Position numbers and translations under genes: made by a program
NCBI GenBank assembly: GCA_005406025.1
Contig: BGZK01001434.1
Location: forward strand, 62,001-126,000
Source: Eumeta japonica
Taxonomy: Eukaryota; Arthropoda; Insecta; Lepidoptera; Psychidae
Length of the DNA stretch: 64,000 nt
Direction of reading: 5' to 3'
Notes under the pieces: model-generated
What the model was told of the DNA's origin: nothing
The model's input: only the letters and a program-made list of their open reading frames with translations
Database searches by the model: none
In this document: positions 47,676 to 59,600 of the stretch, in pieces
Layout of the letters: every line of letters begins with the position of its first letter
Position numbering within the stretch: the first letter of the stretch is position 1

Positions 47676-50600
47676 ATGTCTTGTAAAATGATAGTTCCAG
47701 TGGTTTTTTGTGTAGTGACCTTGTTCATTGATGGTGCGTTCAACTGTTGTTAAAATAATTATAATTCGATTTAAGTTCAATAACGCAAATTATGTATTGC
47801 TTTGTTATAGGGACTTTGGGACAAGGCGAATGTACTGATATTCGTGGTCGGTTAATTTCTCATGGTCTCCACTATATTCCTGGACCGGATACTTGTACTT
47901 TATGTATTTGCGATAATGGCCAGCCAAAAGTATGCAAGGCAGTCTTATGCTCTCCACCACAGGTAAAACCTAGACCTATAACCAATTACTGAATGTAGAA
48001 CTCCAGTATATTGGACTAATACATATGATGTTATAATTATTGTTATTGCTTTCATGTATAAATTTAATAATTATTATAATGACTATGTTCGTATATTCAA
48101 ATTGGGATGCTTTGTTTGTTTGTTCAACAATTTCCGAATATTTACACGAATATTTAATAATATTTAGAGTTCTATAGTCAAGATGACACCCCTATAGTTT
48201 TGCCATGTCAGTCCGTCTGTCTTTTTGTCTGCAGCTTAGCTCAAATACTGCTTTAAAGAGCAAAATTTTGTTAGAGTCAGGTTTACCCTCCTCTGCAGGG
48301 GTATACCTCGCATTCTTTTAAGGGTGGGATAGAAGTAAATAAACTCGATAAGTAGTAGAAATTTAGAAATGCTCTTTGTTTACTGACCTTATTCCAATAA
48401 AAACCTGCGAGGGTTCTGGCTAAGCTAAAATTTTGTTTTCAAATTTATTTAATACTTCCAGAACCCTTTTCCTGTGCCAGGGAATGGGGGGCCAGAGTGG
48501 GGCAGGTGCTCCATCTTGCTCCATTGTGGGTATGCCCCCTATTCCCCTGCCAGCTTTATGGTTGTTTATGCATATGTGAAAAAAATCACAGTATTAATAT
48601 ATGTATATTGAAGTTTAAAGTTGATAAAGTGATAGTTATAAAACTATCATTGCTAGTAGGCTTTACAAGTTAATGAGTAGTCAACCAACTTGTAAAATGG
48701 ACTTGGAGAAATAAAAAATGTAAAATTCAAAAATTATTTAGTTGTATTTTCTAGCAGAATACACTGAGAACTTAATTAATATCTTTATAGTACAAAACAA
48801 AAAGCTTTCTAAGTCTGTATATTGTGATGGACAAGTACAGAACTCTACACTGCTCTGGCCTTATACGCACTTTTGTAGTTTTATTAAATTACCGTGGGGT
48901 GGTATTTTCAGCAATATAGTGAACATTTAAATCAGTATTTATAGCACTTTAGAAAATACGCCATTTATGATAACATCATAATTTATGTCATCATTTTAGA
49001 AAAAATGTTGAAATGATTTACCAGTTTTAAGATATTCTCATATTTGCTTTTGTTAATTCTTCATGGTGAAGGTATGACCTGCGTAAAAGATACTAAATAA
49101 AGTTGATAATAGTAACTTTGCAGTTCCTTTTATTTTGATGTGTGAGTGTATTTCTTTCTGTACTTTTTTGAAAATGATATCTACATAGCAGGGTAAAGAC
49201 TTAAAGCTATTTGGAATAATGGAATTCCACAGTTTTAACATATATTACATTCTGTATAGATTACTACAGAGAATGTAATATGCTAAAATTGGAATCCCTA
49301 TTAAGCTAATCCCTTACAAGTATGTCAGGAGAGTCATCAAGAAAGAGTATTCTTTCTTAAAAGGCTGGCTAGTAACTCGTTTGGGGTTGTGTGTGTGTCC
49401 ATGGTCACCATCAATCACATACTCTCTGGTTGTTCTCATATTTGTTTTGTTGTTTTTGAGATCTTTGTCTTCTATGTCAAAATCACTGTTTTTAAACTTT
49501 TAAAACCATTCGCGACATATTCTCTCACTCAAGGCAGCCTCATTATATGCTTCTATGAGCAATCGATGTGACTAAACTCCAGATTTTTTTAAAATTAATG
49601 AAGTAAATTAAAAGTTCCCGCAAATAACCCTTATTTGGCTCAAATTTAGACATATTTGGATAAAAAAAATATATGATGCTAATATGAAGTTAATTATATG
49701 ATGGGGTTATGTTATTCTTGAATTGGCAACCTAATTTTCAAGCCAGTTATCATCTGCGAATTCTGACATAAGCTTTGTGGCATGCCATCTCTCTCAAAAC
49801 GGCAGAAACTTATTTGTAATCCTAATAATTAAAAACATTACTGATACTTCCGATTCTGAGTAGTTTGACAAGTTATCTCTTTTTTACAATCGCATTCTAA
49901 TTGTTTGTCACAGTCAGGCAGTTGTTAGTTTTTTGCATATATTGTCTTTTATGGTTCCGACATTTAATTTCGACTTATGACTAGATACGGTTTTGCTGGA
50001 CTTTTGTGTTCGCTTGTGATTTGGATTATTTGTTAACCTTTGATTGACATTATTACCTACCAGATAACTTGAATGAAGGAAACTATTTAGTTTGTGGAAA
50101 ATTTAGTGACTATGCTGTTTTATAAAAAGAGATTATTAACATTTGCAGAAAGATGCATGATCGATTTCATGTGGTATATCTTTAAGACATGTATATTAGA
50201 CTGATCATAAAAAATTATATTTCTTGCGACTCTCTAAAAAACTTCCTTTTCATGAAAAAACACTATATTTTTTTATTCAAAATGCCTCAAGACGATTTAA
50301 GATTTGGTAAAATCATATTATATAAAAATATACAGGATGGAATCAATCTATCATGCATCTTTCCGCAAATAATAATATCCTTTTTTAGAACAACTTTGTC
50401 AAAGTAATTATAATAAAAGTATATCATTGAAAATATGCTTATAAATAATATAAATCAATAAAAAGAAAACCCTACTCGGCCAAACGGCGCCGTGCGCCGC
50501 GTGGGGCGATGTAAGGGAGGCCAACGGTTGTATTACATTAGTCTCTGATTTTCCACATGTATTCCACTCACCTCTAAATAAACAAGGCAAACTGAAGCAA

Positions 50601-53600
50601 ATTATCACGTAAACAATACTTCATATAACTTACGGACTGGCAGGGTGCAACTCCCCAACAATAATCATATTTTCATATTTGATAGCAGTGAAAGGCATTG
50701 TTACTAAACAGTTAAACATTAATCCCACACATCCTTAATTTCAAAAACGTCAATATCGTAAAGGTAACACTTTATAATAAAATACTTAAACATTTAAAGC
50801 CGTGCGTCCGGTCGTTGACTTTAAATAAGCTTAACTCATCATAAAGCCTATATTTACAAGCAAGCATGTATGGACAGAAAGGGATGCAGTCATACAAAGA
50901 ATGTAATGCTGTCTTCTTTTTTGCTCATGTGACTATTCTCTGTCTGCTGGCTAAACTCGCTTGTGCATGTTTATTCTTATATCATTGACGCTGTCTTTAT
51001 TTTTAAAATAAGTATTGTCTATAATGTTCAATAGCTTTATACAAAAAATCTAATAAAAAAGTTAAAATGATAGTAAAAACTATAGTTTGTTAATGGCGTT
51101 TTTAAATTAGTTATGTAAAAGGTGCAGAGCGGAGCTCCACACATTCGTGAAATGTCTCTTTTGTTTGTAGTTGGAGTATGGATCATGATGTATGAGAGAT
51201 TTAACTTTCTGCCACGAAATTTAGAATTTCAAAAATTCTGACTAAAAAAAATAATTGCATAATGTTTAGAAGAAGGCAAAAATTTTGGAATTTTTGGATC
51301 AGCATACTATCATTATCATGTATATACAGCATGCATATAACATTCACTATACTGGCAAGATGCTGGTTTTGGAAAAATAGATAAAATCGTCAAGATTCTT
51401 GCTGGATGAAATATCTATATAGATAATTTAGCTTATATAGAATTCTCAAGTTGCAAGTCCTACTTAGTTTTTTTTTCTTTTGTCTAAAATCAACTAATTA
51501 TTTTAATAGATTTTTAGGGTCAATTTTTATTTCTTTTTTTTTAAATGATTTGTTTTTCTGGGATAAAAAGTAGCATATACCTCGACCTTTGAACTATGTA
51601 CATGCAAAAATGCCTCGATCATCTGTTGTGTGAACATAGAATAAACAAAGAAGTAAAGTCTCGAACCTACCTTCATATATATATATATGAACGTGTTTTA
51701 AATGTATAATGAATTTATATACATATATATATATATATATACAATAAATGTGAAATATATAATTACAATATGAATTTCAGGATCTATCAAACTAATATTA
51801 AAAGTTCTTTTTAATGTCAGTCATTTATTTTGAATTTTTGTCTATGTAAATGCAGGATTGTCGTTCGTTTCGGGTTGGCAATACTTGCTGCGAATTCATT
51901 TGCCTGGATGACGTAGTGAAGCCAGTTGAAGGAGCTGAAGCCAATGTGCGTGTAGCAGCGGGCGGTGCTGCTGCCGTAGTTCTACTTACTATTGCTTTAG
52001 TGGTTTATCGCGTGCGTAAGCAGAAACGACGCCGATTGACTGCTGATGAAAGAAGTATCACTAGCATAGGGTATAGAATTTTTTGAAGTCACTCCATGTA
52101 TTAGATTTTGAATTTCGACTTTAATTTAATTTTTATGTTTTTAAAAGTGCCTCTTGGTTTCTGTTATGATAAGTGACCAACCTATTTTTTTCCATTAGTG
52201 TCATAAAATATGTGTCAAAGAACCTATTTACTACTGAATAATAGCAAAAATGACTATTACAAGAGCTTGAAAATGCCTACATTGGAAACAAACAATAGTG
52301 AAATAGTTCCTAGAGGTTTGGTTCTGCATTTATCAATATGCGTAACCAACATAACTTGTGTACAATTCAATAGCCTACTTCTAGACTTTTTCTTAGCAGA
52401 GGCTTAAAACTACTATAGGTTTATTACAGGCCTTTATAATGATAATCAGTTCATATCTATATTCCATTATTATAATTTTTTCTCCCATTATTATGGGAGA
52501 AAAAATGCATGTTAAATTGTTTTTTCATTTTTATTTCTGGCTGTTATGCAATTTCCATTGACTGATGAATTTTTAAAATTGTAGGTATATAAGTGGAAGT
52601 ATTGGCTATGTAACTACAAATTCTGAAGCTGGTTTGGCTGCATGGAAACCTTCCAGTAATTATATGCCACGAGGTGAAGCTCCACCACCATATGATGAAG
52701 CTATCGCTCAGTCACGTGCTGATGTTTTACGGTAATTTCTGTTTTAAGTTTTTATTATTATCATTTGCAATATTAAGATAAGAGTTAAATTAATGGAAAC
52801 AAATTTAATAAATATCATTTTCAATATAAATAAAAAAAATTTTAGTTTTTCTATCACTACATAAGACTAAGACTTTTTTTATGTTGTCTACTAATTCATT
52901 TTCGGACTCGCGCTAAAGATTCCAAACTGAATGATAAAAAAACACAGTTTCCTCCATTTTTTTCGGGGCGATGATTTACGTAAATATTCATTTCATCAAA
53001 AAAATTGCTTAGAAACCAAATGTTTTTAAAAGAACTGTCGAAATATGTGCCACATGTTGATGTTTGCTGAAAAATATTTTTTTTGAGTTCTGTTACATGT
53101 GCTCCCTAGAAATATTTATTTTTGTTATTTAACTACTAAACTAAATAGCGGCTTAGACAAGACGCCTATACTATAAATTTCATCAATTTTGTAGTTTTTG
53201 AGTAAAATGCTTGTGTCATAGACAGACAGACATGGACCGATATGACAAAACAAAAAAGGTTCCGTTTTTGCCATTTTGGTTCATAACCCTAAAAATGACT
53301 TTATCTTTAATTTAATCTTAAATACAAGTTTAATTTAGAGACAAAACTGTATCTGAAATCTTTATATAATAAGTTTACACAAGAGACAAGTTTTGTTCTT
53401 CGTGTTCCATACCTTCAGATGATGAAAAAACAGAATCCTAATAGGATCATTTATGTATCCATTTGTCTGTCCATCTGTAACAGTCACAATTTGCAGGACT
53501 GATACCACTGACGTGGATTTTGTTATGCTACCACTGACGTACATATAGTATACGCATGTTTCTTTGAAGACCCCCTGACACATCAATAGGATATAACTCT

Positions 53601-56600
53601 GGTGATTATTGTAGTCTTTATTTAGACACATTCAAATGAGATAGGGCTATTAAAAAAACAATAAATTCATAAAAAAGTATTTATTAAACAACAACATCAG
53701 AGTAATGAAAGTTATATTTTTTAAAAACAACACAAAAATATTCTCTAACAATAAGAACTTTTTTTTCGTTACATTAAGTACTAAGAATGGTTTTAATTAG
53801 AAAAAAACCACAATCACTATAAATTGTAACATAAAGCATTTTTAAAAATAGTTGTTGCACATTGGCTTAGAGCATTCCAAGTAGACCGGTTTACAGCAAG
53901 CTTGACAGCCATACCGAGTTTTGAGACATTTCAGTGTGAAACATATAATAATAATAAACAATATTAAAAAAAAGTTACACTAACACTGTACCACATACGT
54001 CTGGTTGTCAAACTTACCTGCCTAGGGAAGTATCACATGTCCGCTGTCTACCTAGGAAACTACCAATAGTATGCGTAGAAATTTTCGTGCTAAATGAAGT
54101 TTTTAATGGAAAACCGTTTGGATGACGAACCATATACATATGTCAGTGGCTAGGGTTTAAATTGACATTTGGTACACATACATATGTCTGTGGGCCAACA
54201 CGGACGTGTAATTTAAATAAATGAATTTTAAATACGAGGGTCTTTTGTAATTTTAAAGTAAATAAATAGTTTTTAAGTTTGGTATGTTATGTGAATTCTG
54301 TATTTTCAAGAGAATCTCATGAATTTTCAGTTTGCGGTTTTGTTAGTTTAGGCTTTGTCAGATGAATTGTAAGCTAGTTTAAAATCGAAATTAATCTACA
54401 TATTAGAATATTCCTGGAGAAAATCTACTTTAAAACTCAACTCACTTATCACAATGGAAACAATGGTATGACTGGTCTAGACAAAAACTTGGACTGTCTA
54501 TGGACTTGTCTTTTTGAAGGGTATTGACTACACAAGTCCATAGACAACTAAATATCTATGTTTTCTCAGCATGGGAATAACATTCTCATTCATAAATCGG
54601 TTAATCAATCACCCTTTAAATATTCATGATATAAGAGAAGTTTTCATAGATTGTCCTTCCATCGCGAAAATATTATATACTTTCAAATTTAGCATTTACC
54701 AATTGCACATTTTATCATCCAATGATTAATAATAAATGAATATTTAAGAAGACATACCATTCGTTTATTTACATTAATAACAATTACATGAGAAATTAAA
54801 GTGTACAAGAGAAATAGTATACAGCTCTTATATTTTTAGCGAAGGAGGGATTTTGATAAGGCCTTTTATTGGTCTTCCTGAATTATTTTTATCATGATAT
54901 AGCAAATTTTTATTTTTTCTATAATGTAATAGATATATAGTATTTAAAAACATATATAAAAATAAATATACTTTTAGTGTTGTTAGCTAGACTTTTATAA
55001 AAATAATTATTGGGTACAGATAGTATATTAATAATTTTTTGTACACATTTTGTGATTATCTCGCCACTAGTATATAAAAAAAAAAAAAACTTTAAACACA
55101 AAAATGCAATGGATAGTGGTTGTTGCTATTTATATTTATAAATTTTAGAAGTAATATAAGAGATATAATTTGAAAATGAAAGGAGAGGCTGATAAACGGC
55201 CTCCTCCTCGTATCTAGTTAGATAAGTAAATTATGTAAATGAGATCAATAAACTTTCCTAAATTGTTTTGTTTGAAAGACATTCCTAATTTTTTATTGTT
55301 AAATAAACATAGAACAAAATCATTAAAAATTTTAAGAAATATAATGTCTTATTTAGTGTTAAATTAGTATTAACATATGTATTCATTAGCTGAGAGTCAG
55401 TAACACCTTTTTCATCATGCAAGACAGACTATAAATATGTTTTGTATGCATTAACAAATGATAAAAACTTTTTTAGTGTAGTCAAATAACTTTGAAATTA
55501 GATTTTACTGTGGTTCTAGATTGTGTACAAACCAATTTAGGAAAAGTTTTTTAATATGTGCTTGATATGCTATTTGATAGTTCACCATTGTTTTGATGCT
55601 TGCAATAACATTTACGAATATCATAGTATGGTATGTAACTATAGTTTCGATTTTTTATATAACTATGAAATATTTCAATAATAATGAAAAAATAATTCGA
55701 AACTATGACGAACAATCGCAAATTCGCTATTAACATATTATTTATTTGAAAGATTAACGAGAATGCACATATAGCAAAAATGGTGATTAAAAATGGGTCA
55801 TGATTTGCTTTATTTTTAAATGAATGAAAATTGCGTTCCTGGCGGTTGCCGCGTAGATACTTCAGCGTCGTCGGCCTGCGCAAAAGGTCAAAAGGCTCGG
55901 CCTCCTGGTAGGTAAAAATAGATTTTTGTATTATGATAATCTTTGAAATACCTAAAAAATCTCTAGTTTGATTTTTTTCGCTATTGTTTCAGGATGACTA
56001 ATGAATGTGGTTTCCAACGGAATTCCCCTGCATTACTAGAGAGTCTCGCCAGAAATGACGACTCCAGAGACTGCCCTGGACATGCTTATATTAATATTGG
56101 TCGACCCGTGACGCAGGTACGAATGTTAACTTATAATTACCGACAATTAAAAATGGTGATGTATTTATAATTTTTCTTATTATATTTTAGGAAATTGGGT
56201 CGATCGTATCATGCATGATTGACCCCTCATTGCATTAGACGTCTGTTAAATCATTTTTGTGTGTTAATCAGCAATTAAAGGCTATTTAACTCTTGATGGG
56301 CTTCTAAAAATTTATAATTACATGGTACGATTGACCCTTTATGCATGGCACTAAGTATCGATGAATAAAAGTTTCAGTATTTAGTGCACCTTTCATATTT
56401 ATCGAATGCCCTTTATAAATATGATAAACAGGTAGCTAATAATCAAAGTTCGTGCCTAAACGCACCGCTTCTGCAAACTGTACATGGAATGGAAGCCAGG
56501 GAGATACCAAATGTTGTGACACATCACGCTGTTCCACCTAATGGTAATCTTTTAATAATTTTTATTTAGATACTTTTTCATTTATTTTATGTTAATAATA

Positions 56601-59600
56601 TTTGCCGTTTAGGTTCTCTATAGAGGTTTTATTATGTATCTACATTGTCATGTGGTAATGCGAATGTCATAGACAAATATTGTTCAGTGACTTTGGGATT
56701 ATGTCTTTAAAGAGGCCAACATGTACTGAGATAAGAAAGGATAGACATGAAATATGGTATTGGGCAGACTTTGAGTAAATGATTGGTGATAGAGTACTGG
56801 AGCGATTTTTAGAGTTCTCTGCGTTTTGAGGACAAATGAACGTAATGAAGACCAGTTAAACAATCATTTTCCTTTTGATAAATTGTCTCAACTTGAGTGG
56901 TGTTCTCAACCATTGTATATGTATATATATGCTTGTAAAATATTGTTTACGTACATATCAATTATTACTTTTTTCCAAAAGTACTGAATGGTACAATGTA
57001 TATAATTTTACTAATATTATAAATGTGGAATATTATATGTTTGGATGTTTGTTACTCAATAATGCTTTAATGACTGACTAAAATCAGTTGAAACTTTACA
57101 TTAATATAGCTTATATATCAGAATGAATGAGCTTCGTTCACGCGGATGGAGCTGCATTGAATTATGTATATTTTGCACAAAATCAAATCATGGTGACAGG
57201 TATGATCGGTCGATATATAAGATGAAAGAATTTATTCGAAGATCACGCGGGCAGAGTTGCGGGCAAATAAATGTAATAAGTTATTATATATTACATAAAA
57301 TAATAATTTTTGAAATACCATCAGTATAATTATTTTTACATAGAACTGTTAAGTATCTTTTCAACAATTTAATAAATATTAATAAGTAAGTTTATAATCC
57401 TTAGAAATATCTAAATGATGAATTATTAGTTTTTCTTTTCAATAAAGTGACAATATTTTAATGGGAATTTTGTACTACTTGATATGATTTTCTTCTACTG
57501 AGGATGGATCTATCAGTTTACATTTAATTTTAAAAGTCTAAATTTTTTAAAATTTATGTGACTATTAATGTGATAATATACACTGATTATAGAATAATAA
57601 CAGAAATAATCTAAATAATGTAGATCTCCCAAATTATAGGTCCGATTGATTTGAAATTTCGCATGGTTACTCTTTTCGGAACTTAGACACTTACTAAGAA
57701 TGGATTTCTTTCAAATCCTAACAAAAAAAAAAATAATTTTTCATTTTATGTCTATGCGAGCGGAGCCGTGAGTAAAAGCTAGTATTTATATATAATCAGA
57801 TTCTTGACAAAATTGTTAACCAATGTAAATTTAATTGTGTCACCAAAGCAGTCTTGTACCTAAAGAATTTAGATACTGTTATCTTGGAAAAAACAGTGAG
57901 ATGGAGACTAAAATCGAAAATAATCCGGAATTTGCGTTGGAGTCGTACATAGAATTCTCCATTTATATATCTGAAGCTAATATGTAAAATAAATTCTCGA
58001 TTTTTTTTGATATTTCATAATTTAAATAGTTATTGTATAAAACAAGAATTAATATCTCTTTCAACATTACCTTACTTTATTTATATGTTAAACTTTATTA
58101 GACCTAGAAAAATATTCTTGCAGTGTCCGTGGGATTCCCTAGTGCCATACGTCTCACTGGTTCTTTGGGAACAATTACAAATCGTGGTCTACTAAGTCTT
58201 CTCCAAAGAGAACCTGTTCCAGGTTTTGAGAGACCACATAACGTACCTGGATTCTATACTAATACTGGAGCATTGGCTATGCACAGTTCTCTGTAAGTAT
58301 CCTTAGCTTTGTAAAATCAATTAAAGCTTTTGAAAGTATTACCTTATACAATATTACTTTAAAATAATATCTTGGATTCTTAAAATGTTCATATAATAAT
58401 TTTTTGATATATAGAATATTCAGGCTGTTTTCTTTGTAAATTGATGTATGTTAGTTATTTCTGCAATTATATTATTGATAACAATTATAATCATTGAGAG
58501 AAACAGTTGTGAAATGTAGACAGCATCAATCTTAATTATTCCATATTATGCAGAATGCATTTTATCGTGCATCTTTTCGCATATTTTCATAATCTTTTCC
58601 CTTTACAAAACAATTTTGCTAAAGAAAGCATAGTCATTGAAGTATCAGTTTCTGCGAAAAATGCCTTAAAACATGTATGTAGAAATGTCCTACTGACAAC
58701 CTTAGAACAGCTGCCGCGTAAGTACTGTGCCGCAGCATACCGCGCGGTCGGCCACCCGATTGCGCCCGCGCTTGCAGTGTAGCTGAGTATTTATTAGGGT
58801 TGTAATTATATTATGTTATACGTAACTATTTTTAAAATGATATATTTTGTGATAATTACTTTGGCAAAGTTATTCTAAAAAAAAGATAAATAAATATTTG
58901 TAATAAGAAGCATGATAAAATCCACCTGTATAAGGTTATTTAGGATAATTAACAGGTAAATTCTATTCATTTTGGGGCAATATTTCATGAAATTCTTTTA
59001 ATAATTAAATATGCAGGAGTTGATAATATAAATGTATCAATGACCAAGAAGTGTGGTTCCCAAATTTGGGTGTAAATCTTTTAAACATTGCCTCTTCATA
59101 TGAATTTTGAGATTTCAAATATTGTATTTAATATCATCTAGCTCATAGAATTTTAAAATTTATATGTATTTAGAATTTACATTTGAAAATATAGAAACAC
59201 ATACAGTTTATAATTGATATTACGTAATGCAATTAATGTGATTACATTTAAGTTGTAGTCCTTATTTTATATTTAAAAATTGTGCTAAAATATTTATTTT
59301 TGTTTTTTCAGTCATCGAACAATCCCGCGTATTTCAACAGCAATCGACACAACAATTCTCGACACGGCAATATCTAATTTTAACCGAACAGATAGATCTC
59401 TGCAAAACGAAATCCGCAGGTCCTTCCATAAGCCCAACGAGAATAACAGGCACTGCCTGAACGATACAGGGCGTAGTATGCCGCGGAATTTGAATCTCGC
59501 TTCTAATTCCGAAATGAGCCGTAGTGTCGAGCCAAGTTTACCACAGATCGAAAACAGTAATTCCAATATAGCGGTCAATCGACTCAAAAATCATAATGAA

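Larger units (their letters stand above)
47963..51855 (+). other. Intron 2 of the DGCR2-like gene
   Basis: A 3.9 kb intron between the two halves of the vWC domain. It contains a repeat fragment at 48174-48245, a GC-richer stretch at 48260-48560, TIR-family ends at 50110-50170 and 50331-50640, and TA microsatellites near 51677 and 51721. No additional exon was recognised. Confidence 0.75.

Noticed and set aside
47792..47992. Open frame starting MYCFVIGTLGQGEC as a separate secreted protein
   Set aside because: The first codons are intron. The acceptor TTATAG/GG at 47810 joins the vWC exon in phase to the signal-peptide exon at 47676, and the end past 47962 is intron too.
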